The notes below the pieces were generated by a model. It was not told the origin of the DNA. It made no database searches and saw only the letters and a program-made list of their open reading frames with translations. Source: Cycas panzhihuaensis (lineage: Eukaryota; Cycadophyta). Taken from it: a stretch of 64,000 bases of DNA. Location of the stretch: positions 169,825,741 through 169,889,740 of the forward strand of contig CM041465.1 in assembly GCA_023213395.1 (NCBI GenBank), written 5' to 3'. This document shows positions 9,098-20,435 of the stretch, piece by piece. Position 1 is the stretch's first letter; every line of letters starts with the position of its first letter. The position numbers and the translations under genes were made by a program.

Positions 9098-11587
9098 TGG
9101 TTGGGAAATTCTTGGGAGGACCTACACTAAATATCTTTTTATTTTTGTTTTGATTAAAATTAGGAGATACAAAGTTTAAGAAGACCTAAGGAACCATCTT
9201 TGCCTAACTCCTAAGAAGGAGTCTTTGCCTAATAGTGTAATCTAATAAAGTGTGAATGGATATTATAAAAGGTTGGATATGAAAGTGGGGTAGTAGAATC
9301 CACTAACCTACATGATTAGGCGAAGGAGTTCTAAATCCAAAGCTACACTGACAATATCCTCAATGTCCTTTCTAGGGACTCCTCTTATGTATTCTTTTCA
9401 ACCTGTTGGGTTCTACTTAGATGTAGGAGAAAACAAGCCAATGGAAAAGTGGTTTGTCTTGTTTCATCCCTTGTCTTTGTTTGTGATCACTTTATGTTCC
9501 TTCTCTTTTGTTATCTTTTTTGCTTTCACAGCATTTATGGTCACTTTATTTTCCTTTGGGTTTTGTTCTTTTCTTCTTCTTTTTTTTTTATTGGATCTTG
9601 ATATAGTGTGAATAAAGAAAAAAAAAAAAAAAATGTAAGATAAATATAGGTGATCAATGAGACTAAAAGATTGAACCTATGCATTTTTTTACTTTTTTAT
9701 TTATTTTTACAATCAAAAGATAAACAAACTAGAAAAGATACATGCAAATTCTTGTAATTTTTTTTTTTGTAAATAAAAATAAAAGATGCACATACAAATA
9801 TGAAATGACCTTCCTACATGCAATATGCACACTTCATTACAAAATGGATAACACTATCAAAAGATAAAACATACAATATGATCTTTATACAAGTTTTTTA
9901 AAGATATTAATAACACAAAAAACTAGTCAACATACTTCATCTTTCATGCATATAACTAATTCTTTAAAAAAAAAGTGATGAGTAATGTAAAAAGAAAATA
10001 GATTTTTAGAAGATATTATTGTTGTTCTCTAATGATTTTTAGACCTATAAGTTAACAAGTAAACTATAAATATAAACCACAAGTATTACATAAAAAACTA
10101 GTTCTAAAGATTCTATCATGATTGGAGAAGTAGAATCTCCAAAGGGATTCTTGAACCCTTGTAAAACAGAAAAATTAGAGATGTTTTTGCTTCTTAATAT
10201 TCTCAACTTTTTTTTTGAAAGGTAAAGAAACCAACTTGGAAGTGAAAATCAATAAAACCATAAGATTATGAGAAAATAACTTCTTTCATATTGCAACAAA
10301 CGCCTCAAAATGGAAGTTTTCTTTTCAACTGATCAATTTTCTTCCATAAATTTTCCTTCAAAGAAAATCAAAGAAGAACAACAATAATCAAAAGAGGCTA
10401 AACTATAGCCCAACAATGTCAAAAAGAGTGGCAAATTTATTGAAATATAAATTGTTGTAGAAGAATAGGAAGGGATGGCTAGATGAGTGGTGGAGAGATG
10501 ACCATGCTCCACCCTAGTCTACCCTTAAGGAACCCCATAAAGGGCTAAATTTTCATTATATATTTTAGATTCTAAAATAAATATAAGATTAATGTAATAA
10601 TCAACTAAAGAAAAGAGCAATTTCTGAGCAAAGAACACCTTCAAAATAGTGTGAAATAAGCTAGAAACTTAATAGGAAAGACCTTACCTAATTGGAAGAA
10701 ATTTAAAGCATCAAACCTTGATAAAAGTCCAAAAGATTGAAGCTCAAACCATCAAAATTTAAATATCAGCAATATAGTATTAAAAATCTTTCACGATTTC
10801 AACCACAAGTCTTTTAAAAATCTAACTTTTAGTCTCACAATAGTAGTCTTCAAAAATTTCTAAAAAAACTCTAAAGAATCCACACAAACTTGAGTAAAAT
10901 CATCACTAACGTCTCTACAATGAATCATAAAAGACTCGACATCATTCTTGGGCATCAAAAAGATTAAATCCCACCAAATCTAGGTGGCAACATATAAAAT
11001 TCTAGCATGCTAACTAAATTTTACATGCATGACAGTTAAAAATATAACCAATCACATTTTTCAATCTACAAAAATGTGACTTTATACTAGAAATGTGACA
11101 GGTCATGTTTTTGATAATGCCAAAAACATGATAAGTGTGGAAGTGAAAATCGGTTCTAAAAAAGTCAAAATTTAATATAAAAATAAAAATTGAGGTATAA
11201 AATAACTTTATAGATGAACAAATAAACCTAGAACAAGGTGAAAAATATTAAATACAAGCCAAAAAATGATGAAAAACAACAAAATTGGGTGAAATTAAGG
11301 ACAAAATATAAAAATAATGAATTTTGAAGAAAACATGAGGTCAAATTGATTATGAAAGAAAACTTTAGTGTTATAGTTTAAGTCATCAGCAGATGATAGT
11401 AACAATATAAGTCATACCATCATTCATCATAATTCATTAAATCAAATCCATACATTCTTTCATTAAAACATGGCCTAATCTATGATGAAGTAAATACATC
11501 ATTCATCTTCTATGAAACCAATATAAACATGTCAAAACTTATCACTACAAGTCAAAAACAAATCAAAGGCCAAGTTTTGGTGAAACA
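9098..11587 (-). repeat. Tat-C 3' LTR (left copy)
   Basis: A 2490-bp direct repeat of 32166-34646. On the plus strand it begins TGGTTGGG and ends GTGAAACA. It includes poly-A and poly-T tracts near 9617-9633 and 9760, and no protein-coding similarity; the open frame at 9312-9611 is a hydrophobic chance ORF within the LTR. Confidence 0.9.
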
Positions 11588-11603
11588 TTTTCCCCCTTAA
11601 CAC
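11588..11603 (-). other. Tat-C polypurine tract
   Basis: The plus strand TTTTCCCCCTTAACAC is, on the element strand, a purine-rich run (GGGGGAAAA) ending exactly at the 3' LTR. This supports the LTR boundary and the minus orientation. Confidence 0.8.
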
Positions 11604-11802
11604 CTGAAGCTCCCATTCTAGAAAGAGAGATAGGATGGTGAGAGGTGGTAATACTACAAGTGATCGTCAACCCAGTCAAAGTGATGGAAACCAAATGAAA
11701 TATATGAATGATGGGATGACACAACTCTATGACCTAACATGAAATGAAATCCATATGATATCAAGACCAAAAGAAACTTTTACTAGCAAATCTACCTAAA
11801 AT

Positions 11803-11945
11803 GACTAGGCATCTACCATCTAAACATCACTATTTACACCTCTTTCCCAAAAGGACTAGGTATTTATCACTAAAATACTACTACTTTCACCTTTTGCCCA
11901 AAAGGGATAGGCACTTAACATTGTCAAACATCTACCTAGCACTCA
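11803..11945. repeat. 51-bp tandem repeat, about three units, in the Tat-C 3' region
   Basis: The motif GACTAGG (GGATAGG in the third unit) recurs at 11803, 11854 and 11905, an exact 51-bp period, with CCCAAAAGG before each later unit. The units are diverged. The open frame at 11801-12046 is explained by this repeat and the next one and is not called a gene. Confidence 0.75.
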
Positions 11946-12180
11946 CAAATTGGATTGCACTTTATTATCATACAATATGTCCACAAATTAGATGGGACTT
12001 TACCACCAAATGCCCACAAACTAGATGGGACTTCATTATCATATAACATGCCCACAAACTGGATGGGACTTCACCACCAAATGTCCATGAACTAGATATG
12101 ACTCTATTATCATATAACATATCCACAAACAGATGGGACTTCACCACTAAATGCCCATGAATTGGATGGGACTCTAATGT
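11945..12180. repeat. 71-bp dimeric tandem repeat in the Tat-C 3' region
   Basis: GATGGGACT-like motifs recur at about 11953, 11991, 12024, 12062, 12095, 12132 and 12164. Spacing alternates 38, 33, 38, 33, 37, 32, giving a higher-order period near 71 bp made of two related half units. About three and a half copies are present. Confidence 0.8.
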
Positions 12181-12254
12181 ATAACAGGTTATAGTTTATC
12201 TCTCTTCAACCATGTGTCAGAGGAAAATCCTTTTGTTGGATAAAAAAGGATAGA

Positions 12255-12745
12255 CTGTCATAGTTTACCAACTCATTAACAAGTGACTTTTCAGAGCAAA
12301 ATGATCATAGTTTAGCCTTGTTAACAAGGTGAGGGCTTTTAAAGGTTGATTTCTTAGTTTAACCTCATTAATAATTAAATTCAAAGGGTTCCTTATTATA
12401 GTTTAGGCTAATTAACAGGTAAAAGGGACTTAGAGCATCGATTGTGTTATAGTTTTAGCTTCTTAACAGGTGGAAGAAGGTTCAAAGTGAGGTTCCTTTC
12501 ATAGTTTAGAATCATTAATAGGTAGAAAAGGCTTAAAGTTAGGTTCTTGTCATAGTTTAGACTAATTAACAGGTAGAAAAAGGCTTGGAGTAAGGTTCCT
12601 ATCATAGTTTAGACTTATTAACAAGTGAAATGAGGTTTGGATTCATTAATAGGTGGAAGGAGGTTTGGACTCATTAATAGGTAGAGCTATCAAAGTTTAG
12701 ACTCATTAATAGGTGGAAGGAGGTTCAGAGTGAGGTTCCTTTGGA
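12255..12745. repeat. About 50-bp tandem repeat, some ten units, in the Tat-C 3' region
   Basis: Units share CATAGTTTAG, then CTNATTAACAGGT, then a GGTTC-rich end, spaced about 45-55 bp apart. The last copies (12630-12720) are shortened and scrambled. Tandem repeats in the hypervariable 3' untranslated region are known for Ogre/Tat elements and can seed satellite DNA. Confidence 0.75.
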
Positions 12746-13500
12746 GATAAACATCAAAGATTAATATAGAAGGTAGAACCTAATGATAAATCATACCTCC
12801 AAAAGGAAAATGAGCTTTGATGATCACAATTATATAATAAAATAATACTTTACCATTATCAAAGTAAATATGTATATTCTTAGATATTCACTAATAATTT
12901 AATGAGAATAATGATTGAAAGGGTACATATTTTACTTTGATATATTCTATGAGTGTCGATGAGAATTTTTCTAGGAGAAAATAAGAAAAGGGCCTCCTTA
13001 TATCTAAGAAAATAGACGAGAAAGGTTTCATTTTCATCGAAGGGAAGAGGAGAAAACTAGAGACCCAAAGGCTACTTTCTCATTTTTTAGAGTGATCGTG
13101 AGCTCTTTCTAGTAGGAGACAGGCTCTATAGAAGCCTCATCATCGAGATGGAGCAAAGAGCTAGGTACTTGGTGAGTGAGACATGTACTTTTAGTTTTAA
13201 TGAAAAATGCAATGACACAGTGCGAAAACTGTAGTCACTATACTAAAAACATAACTAATGATTGGAAAACATGACAAGTCAGTGAAAAATATGACTTTAG
13301 TATTTGGGACCATTAGAAGAAGTTACATTTTTTACTATGAAGTCTCATTTTCTACTTGTGAAATTGAATTTTTAGTTAGCTATTCATACTTTTGAACCTT
13401 TGGTCAACTAAACTTTAAAAAAATAAAATTTTAAAATGAAATAATAAACTAACATATTGTAAATGATATGATGTAGGCCCTAGAGAGAGTAGAGATGTAG
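12746..13500. other. Tat-C 3' region between tandem repeats and PMD ORF
   Basis: No protein similarity or repeat array recognised. By position on the plus strand it would be the promoter side of the antisense PMD ORF, but I see no convincing TATA box comparable to that of Tat-F. Confidence 0.4.
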
Positions 13501-13509
13501 AAAAATGAG

Positions 13510-14170
13510 GGACTATCTATTGGGGAGCTCGTGATTCAACTTGACGAGGTAGGATGGGGTATTTTGAGAGTGTGTGGCCTCTCACGAGTGAGCGCATCCA
13601 TCCAGCTCATCATAGAGCATGAGATATTGCATGATCTTATTAGCTATTGGGTCCTAGAATATGACACATTTAGGGTACAGGCTATTAGAGATCTTCAAAT
13701 CACTTTGAGGGATATGGGGAGGATCTTGGGGATCAGTTGGTATGGAGAGAGAGTTTGTCTTATCTAGGTGATAGATGAGGAGTCCCAAATGGCCTACAGC
13801 AAGTATTTGATAGGATTTGTTAACTAAATACACTAGCATGGGATCTTGATAAAGGTTATTAGGACAATAGAGGGGATCCTAGTGGTATAGAGGATCATCA
13901 TCTTGATTATCATCTACAAGATAGCGAGGACTTAGAACTTCATGGGGATTCCTATTCAGTCGATAGGAGTGGTGAGGCGGTGTGAGCAAGAGGTTCAAAT
14001 CAATTGGGGGCAGTACATAGTTGACATCATTAGCCACTAATTATCTAGGATCAAGAAGTTAGGGAGAGGCAGCTTCTCATATAATTCTATCCTAATGTGC
14101 TAGTTATACAATCATGTCCCACTTATAAGACCAGGATGAGAGCTAGGAGAGCTAGCGATTATAGACCCAT
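13510..14170 (+). pseudogene. Antisense plant mobile domain ORF of Tat-C, PMD part
   Basis: This runs opposite to the Tat-C transcript. ILRVCGLSRV, then LHDLISYWVLEYDTFRV and LQITLRDMGRILGI (13550-13735) match the plant mobile domain pattern in which Cys-Gly-Leu is followed by a Trp-containing helix and an FH(L/V) strand and then a TLxDhxxhLG motif. A second block about 13970-14130 (VVRRCEQEV, GSFSYNSILMC) matches the C-terminal half of the domain, as in Tat-F. PMD proteins include Arabidopsis MAIN and MAIL1, linked to gene and transposon silencing, and many transposon-encoded versions. Stops from 13765 onward make this copy a pseudogene. Its biochemical role in the element is unknown. Confidence 0.7.
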
Positions 14171-15112
14171 GGATGAATGGATGACATATGAGGTCAAGGA
14201 TCCATAATAGGCCAGCTATTGTAATGAGTGTACTCATAGTCCTCTCCTTAGTAGGATGACAAGGAAGTAGATCATAGAGGACACATATGCAGGGTTGTTG
14301 ATCTAGAGTGATGATAAGATGGATGTCGTGGAGAGGGTGGTATCAAAGGAGGATCTCGTAGCTAGACGAGGGAGAGGGAGAGATGGAGGAGTATGCAGTG
14401 GGAGAGGTGGTAGAGATGGAGAGGAGGTAGGACGAGGAGGTAAAGGAGGTGTCTCGTCTAGTGGTGGAGTATAAGGGAGTTACCAAGTACTTAAGAGAGG
14501 AGCCAGAGTACATGTGGAGGGGAGAGGAGTCTCTATATAGAGCATGGAGCTGGGCTCAGTAGATGGGCAGGGCAGGGATGGAGGAAGTAGAGCTGGAGAG
14601 GGGGCAGTCACTTAGGAGGCTTACTAGGAGCTACAAAGAGGAGAGATACTGCCAGTGGAGGAGGTGTTGGGTACACAGCCAACAGGAGGAGGATCATGAA
14701 GTATATGATTTAATTGATTTGTTTCTTGCATCACATGGTATTTATTTTTCTTTTTAAAAGCTTTTTCTTCTAAGAGACTGATTATGTATTGCATGTTTCT
14801 ATTAGGTAAGTGATGAGATGGTGACCTTAAGGGAGGTTTAAAGGACACTAGAGGTTATCTTCCCTTATATTCTAGTAATATAAGAGGTTCCTACATAGAA
14901 CGTAGTGGATCACAGGCTACTGAGGTGTCATATTGCGAATTATAACCATGCACTTCAAGCTCAAGACCTCTTCATGAATACAAGGAAAGAGTTATAGACA
15001 CGAGAGCTAGAGCTCATGGTAGGTGAGGAGGAGATATGATACATGCAGAGGATGACACCAGCTCAGGTAGGAGCTAGATACACTCCATCAACTAGTGTGA
15101 CAGTGCAATAGG
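14171..15112 (+). pseudogene. Antisense PMD ORF of Tat-C, C-terminal tail
   Basis: A purine-rich stretch (about 14340-14480) codes in one frame for an RGRGRDGG-like Gly/Arg tract and in another for an acidic Glu/Val tract. Then comes a charged segment (14563-14757). Around 14935-15110 a region such as NYNHALQAQDLFMNT, then ELELMVGEEEI, looks like a coiled coil. The matching tail in Tat-F also has a low-complexity linker followed by a coiled coil. Stops and frame changes abound. Copia-D interrupts it at 15118. Confidence 0.5.
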
Positions 15113-15117
15113 GGCGA

Positions 15118-15429
15118 TGAAGGAAGGATGGATCTAGGAGATAAATCACTCACATGCATACAATGGCAATGGAGAATGAAAAAGAATATGAAACAAGATA
15201 TGAGAGCAAGCTTGGAGGTGAGAATGAATAATGACTCCCTCCTTGAGATTTCACCTTTTATTATTAAGGGTGAGCATTAAGGTTAGGATTTTCTCGCCTA
15301 ATGATATGAACTTGAAATTACATCTAAATGTACACAAAGTACATTTCATTAAGAGACTAATGCTAATAATATATCCTAAGGTCACATAATTAATCTACAC
15401 AAATGACCTTAATACATTAACCTCTTTCA
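15118..15429 (-). repeat. Copia-D 3' LTR (left copy)
   Basis: 312 bp, TGAAGGAAGG to CCTCTTTCA on the plus strand, repeated at 22480-22791. The purine-rich run complementary to ATCCTCCCCTTAATGG (15430-15445) directly inside it is the polypurine tract and confirms the minus orientation. Confidence 0.92.
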
Positions 15430-15929
15430 ATCCTCCCCTTAATGGTGGAAGGTCATTTTTAGAAAATCTATTCTATGAGGTCTTCATTTGAGCCTCATTA
15501 TTATGTTGAAATTCTAAATGACACTTTTGTGGGAAAACCCTCATGGGAAATAAAAACCCACGAACTTTCTAAGATCTATAGCCCCTTTTATAAATCAAAA
15601 TGGCTAAGGTGGCTCTTTGATGTAGCCTGATAGCCAAGTAGCTTAAATGTGTAGCTTAATCTGCTAAGTCTCCATATACTGTTTGGTCATCCCTTATGCC
15701 CTTTTGGGTTTTCACAAGTTCTGATTTTCTAAAATAAGTACAACCCTTATCCTTCCGTGTCCACATGGGGTTTTCATAAAGAGGATAGCGCAGAGACTTA
15801 CTCTTATTCTTCTATGCCCATAAGGGGTTTTCACGAAGAGAATAGAGTATGATGATCATGTTGCCATCTTATTTGATCAATTGAAGATGGAGGCCCTAAG
15901 GTTGAACTGCCTTCAAAACTATTCAAACT

Positions 15930-16430
15930 TCACCCTTTGCAGCGGTTTGGTGAAGATATCGGCCACTTGATCTACTGTGGGATAATAATATAATTGAATT
16001 ATGCCGTCATGAACAAGTTCCCTAATCCTATGGACTTTCATACTTATGTGTTTGGTATGATCATGAAATACATGATTTTTCACCATAGAGATTGCTGATT
16101 AATTATCCACATAAAGACTCGTAGGACTTATTTGGGTGATATTCAATGTTTCTAATAATTTTCTTAGCCATATCACCCCTTTACTGGTCTCAGAAGTAGC
16201 AATGTATTCATCTTTGATAGTGGAATCTATAACTATCTTCTGTCATCTAGATCTCCATGATATTGGTGCTGTTACAAGAAACGTTATATACCCAGACATA
16301 GATCTTCCTGTATCTTTATCTCCTACAAAGTCTGAGTTTGTGTATGCAGAAAGCTTGAAGTCTGAATTAGGTTCATAGAACAGACCATATTTACTGGTCA
16401 TCTTAAGGTATCTCAACACTCGCACTGCTG
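15930..16430 (-). pseudogene. pol: Copia-D RNase H
   Basis: On the minus strand: LSAYTNSDFVGDKDTGRSMSGY (the copia RNase H opening; 16360-16310), then ISWRS, DEYIATSE near 16200, and further down SAISMVKNHVFHDHTKHIS, VHDGIIQLYYYP and VADIFTKPLQ to about 15935. These are the canonical copia motifs. A missing base near 16243 and stops break it. Confidence 0.85.
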
Positions 16431-17410
16431 CCTACCAATGATTCTACTTAGGATTTATCATGTAGCGAGTAAGAATGCTAATAGAGTATATAATATCTGG
16501 CCTTGTATTGGTAGTGTAGATGAGACTACCTACAAGTTTCCTATAGAGTGTTGCATCTGCCTCCCTAGTATCACCTTCAGCTGAGAGTTTGGTGTTAGGA
16601 TCCATAAGTAACATCACTAGATAAGCATCTTCTAACTGAAACTTGGTTAGAAGATCATTGATGTATTTTTCTTGGGAGAAGAAAAATTTTCTATTCTTTT
16701 GTGTTACTTTAATTCCCAAGTAATATTTTATCAAACTGAGGTCAGATAATTCGAACATTTTGCCAAGGTCCTTTTTCAGCTAGCTTATTGTCTGTTCACT
16801 ATTACTCGTTACTAGCATGTCATCCACAAAGATTATGAGATAAGTGACTTTATCGTTATGGCGCTTGATGAACAATGTTGCATCAATATCTTGATAGTCA
16901 CAAACCTCGTATCCAAGTTGCCTCATCCTTTCAGACAACTTGGTAAACCAAGCGCGAGGGCCTTATTTAAGGCTATACAAGGACTCTCTGAGCCTACAAA
17001 CCTTATGCTCTTGACCTTCGATCTCATATCCTTTTGGCTGAGCCATATAAATTTCTTCTTCAAGATCTCCATTAAGAAACGTAGTCTTAATATTGAGTTG
17101 GTGGATTTTCCAACCCTGTTGAGCAGCCAAGGCCATAAGAGTTCTAATTATAAGCCACTTAGTTATAGGTGCAAAGACTTCAGTGTAGTCAATGCCTTCC
17201 CTTTGTGTAAATCCTTTAGCTACCAACCTCGCCTTATGTTTTTCAAGGGTGCCATCTGATCTATATTTGTTTTTGAGCATGCATTTATTTTGAATTACCT
17301 TTCTGCCAAGTGGTAGATCAACGAGCTCCCATGTACCATTCTTGATAAGAGATTGGTACTCTTTGTTCATGGCATTTCTCTAAGCTATATGCTTTACAGC
17401 TTCTTAGTAC
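16431..17410 (-). pseudogene. pol: Copia-D reverse transcriptase
   Basis: On the minus strand from 17370: NKEYQSLIKNGTWELVDLP, then KARLVAKGFTQREGIDY, FAPITKW and DLEEEIYMAQPKGY, the standard copia RT N-terminus. The catalytic FVDDMLV motif lies at about 16831-16811, so both Asp codons remain. ELSDLSLIKYYLGIKV and the TLYRKLVGSLIYTTNTRPDI block end the domain. Frame breaks occur near 16960 and 16780. Confidence 0.9.
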
Positions 17411-18060
17411 GTTAAGGGCTCTTCATTAAGAGTAAGATGTAATTTTGCTAGTTCAAGCTCAGTATATAATGATTCCTACATCCTTGCTCTGTGGGCACTT
17501 CAAGTGCCAGTTTTGCCCACCTCATCTGGTCATATGTCCTTATTGAGTTAGCGGGCTTCTGGAGATCCTTGAGTTGGGAATGATGTCCTTATTTCCCAAA
17601 CTTCGTAGTTCTTATCATGTTCGTTAAAATGATTATTTTGTGAGGAGGATGTTGATGTGCCTAAGGAAGATGGTCCTTCTACCACTGTTTTACCTTTGTT
17701 AATTGAAGGTGGAGAGGATGGTTCTTCTATAATGGCTTTGCCTTTGTCAACTCTACTATCTTCAAAAGATGGTGCTAGATGTGCACTCATTTATTTAGAG
17801 TCACAACTTGTATCCTCCAAGGCTCTATTGTCAGCTTCCAATATTTGAAGTAATTTATGTCTGTTCCCCCCCCCAAATTTTAGAATCTGAACATCAAACT
17901 TGATAACATTATTATAGTTGTGTGAGGGTACTATGGAGTCTAATTTAAGTAACAGATCCTCTATCTTCGCAAAAATGACATCTCTGGTAACGATGATTTT
18001 TCGTTGTGAAGGTATGAAGACCTTATACCCTTTCCTGTCCATAGGGTATCCAACAAAGAT
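17411..18060 (-). pseudogene. pol: Copia-D integrase C-terminus and linker to RT
   Basis: The conserved copia stretch KGIFVGYPMDRKGYKVF and VTRDVIFAK (about 18080-17970) closes the integrase. It is followed by a variable Ser/Glu/Lys-rich linker (17790-17548) before RT. The linker shows no further domain. Frame changes occur near 17870 in a C-run and near 17545. Confidence 0.75.
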
Positions 18061-18960
18061 ACCTTTAAGTGCCCTTGGTTAGAGTTTATTTTGATTTGCA
18101 TCCAGAATATAGGCATAGCATGTAGAGCCAAAAATTCTAAAGTAGTGAATAATGGGGGCTTGTCTTGACCACTTTTCATTAGGTGATTGTACTTCCTTTG
18201 ATGGGCTAATAGCATTGATATAATAAACAATTTTCCAGATTGCTTCAGCCCATAGATATATTAACATAGCAAGAGCAATGTTCATGATTGTCCTGTTCAT
18301 GCGCTCGGTAACTCTATTTTGTTATGGGGTACCTATTACTGTTGTTTGATGCTTGATGTCATTGTCTCGAAGGTAGCTTTCAAACTCATGTGAGGTATAT
18401 TTGCCACCATCATTAGTTCGATGACATTTGAGTTGATAACCTAACTCTTTTTTAGTGAGGGCTTTGAATTCCTTGAATATATGGAATGCTTTATCTTTCT
18501 TGTGTAGAAAAGCTACCCATACTTTTCTAGTGAAATCATTAATGAAAGAGATGTAATATAGCTTGCCCTTCAGTGAAGGAATGGGTATTGGCCTGCAAAA
18601 ATCAGAGTGTACCAATTGTAATGGATGGCTCAATTTCCATTGACTTTTGGGAAAGGGTTGTCGATGAGATTTGGCAATGATACAAACTTCATATTTAAAG
18701 GGCTTAGAGGAGAACTTTGGAAGGTTTGGAAGAGTATTAGAAAGATCTCTAAGTCTATTAATGTGAACATGGCCCATACGAGTATGCCAAAGAGCTTTTG
18801 GTGATAATATTGAATTGTTCAAGATGGAATTAAATGTAAATTCTTCATTAGTGCAAGGGCTTTGGGCACAATGGGCTTCAAAAGATGGAGAGCCATTCAA
18901 TCAAAAGAGTTTGCCAGAGAGATATCTAGTCAAAACCACCTGATTAGTTGGAGGGTGAAT
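18061..18960 (-). pseudogene. pol: Copia-D pre-integrase and integrase core
   Basis: The zinc-binding region reads LWHTRMGHVHINRL then CIIAKSHRQPF, in which the second Cys of the CxxC pair is gone. Catalytic residues: Asp in LVHSDFCRP (about 18620), Asp in RTNDGGKYTS (about 18420) and Glu in VTERMNRT (about 18300), so the triad can still be traced, with a TAA-type stop just before the last block. Frame continuity is good from 18900 to 18322. Confidence 0.88.
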
Positions 18961-19059
18961 GACCTTAAGAGTTTGGTCATTTGTGGTTATACTTAGATCA
19001 AATCCATGAGAAACAAGTGTGGATAAAGAGAGTAGGTTTTGTTTGAGATTGGGTATGTA

Positions 19060-19300
19060 TAAGACATCAAGCAATGTAAAATCTTCTAAGCCTGGAAGCT
19101 TCAGGCGAATATTGCCAATTCCTTCAATAGGTTATTGTGATTTATCATCCATGTAAATAATTCCATGAACATTTGAGTCAAATGTTTGATATAGACTGCG
19201 ATTGCATGTCATATGTTGAGTTGCTCCTGTGTCCATGATCCACTATCTATCGATTGAAGCCACACTATTGGCAATTCCAATAGGGCTTAGCATTAGTGAA
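19060..19300 (-). pseudogene. pol: Copia-D aspartic protease
   Basis: Minus strand: WIMDTGATQHM (19243-19207) is the copia protease active site with an intact DTG, followed by GIIYMDDKSQ, IEGIGNIRLKLPG, DVLYIPNLKQNLLS. A stop follows DKSQ near 19130. Confidence 0.82.
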
Positions 19301-19479
19301 GGGAATTCACAAGTGATATATCCACATCGAGCCTCAAAGTATCTCTTTGGTTGGTCAATAGCATTTGATGCTAAAGATCCCTCAATTCTTTAAATATGTG
19401 CTTGTACAAAACCTATACCACTAAAGGATTCTTCCCAAGTTTCTTCAACATTGTAAGCTCCATGTTTTGGTTAGAACTT

Positions 19480-20435
19480 GGCCAACTTATAAGTGGCAGT
19501 TTTGTAATCTTTTGCTAAGTGTCCTTTACTGATTCTACCGATCACACATAATGGTTTGATTACCATCCACGAAGAAATCTTGGTTTGGCTTGACTGTATT
19601 GCTCTTTGTTGAGGTGGCCCTTGGCCTTGAAACTGTCGAGGTTGTGATTGAGGATTTGATTAACCTTGTGGACGATTTCCCATATTTCTTTCTCTTCCTC
19701 TTACTCAGTTATTTCCTTTGCCATGAGAGGGACCTTGATTTTTTGTGTAGCAAACTTCTTCTTCTACCTCAAAGGCTTCATCTGGAAGAGAGTCAGAGGC
19801 TACAAAGTTTGTATCAAAGGTCTTGTCAAATTCTATAAACTTCTCGGCAAGTGCTTCGAAGTTGAGTATTTTCAATATTCCACTAGATTGAAGACTTCCA
19901 AGCAAGATTTTATAATCAAGGATATGTAAACATGACTGGATTAAAAATGTCCAAGTGATGCATTAGGTCTTAAAGTCTTTGTCAATTGATTATTTGATTG
20001 GTCGAAGGAGATTTATTGTCTCATTAGCTCGTCCCTTCTGTATTTTTAATTTGTTCATTTTCAAAACAAGATAAATAAATTCTAAATCTGACTTTATATC
20101 AAAGTTCTTTCTAAGAACTTCTAGGACCTTCCAGGCTATATCATGTTCCTCTTCATTTATCAAGTTGTGCAAGGAGTGATCAATGACCAACAAAATTACT
20201 ACACAAATCCTTTCATCATCTATCTCCCATTGTAGTTTAGTTGCGACATCTATAAGAGCTATTGGGGTGGATCCACTCGAAGCAACTATTGTAGCCGTTG
20301 CTGGTGTGTTGGGTGTAGGCTGTAAGTGGGCTCTCCAAAGGCCTTCATACTTTGCAACATTTTTAATTCCAATGTACCATATATCCCAATTTTCTTTACC
20401 TTTTAATATGCAGTTAACATTTTGCTTGAATTAAG
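19480..20435 (-). pseudogene. gag: Copia-D gag
   Basis: Minus strand: LKGKENWDIWYIGIKN near 20410, then RAHLQPTPN, DHSLHNLINEEEHDIAWKVLE (20180-20120) and KLKIQKGRANETINL (UBN2-type gag). A zinc knuckle near 19510-19560 has kept GH but lost two of three Cys. Between 19700 and 19905 the frame codes for an acidic segment. Several frame changes are present. Confidence 0.78.

Noticed and set aside
9312-9611. 99-codon hydrophobic open frame with apparent membrane segments
   Set aside because: Inside the Tat-C LTR, caused by T-rich sequence; the matching region of the other LTR does not keep the frame.
11803-12745. Short regularly spaced repeats that might suggest a CRISPR array
   Set aside because: Units are directly adjacent without unique spacers and lie in a plant retrotransposon; they are minisatellites.
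14340-14480. Gly/Arg-rich RGG-like protein segment
   Set aside because: Purine-rich low-complexity DNA reads as RGG in one frame and acidic in another; not enough to call an RNA-binding domain.
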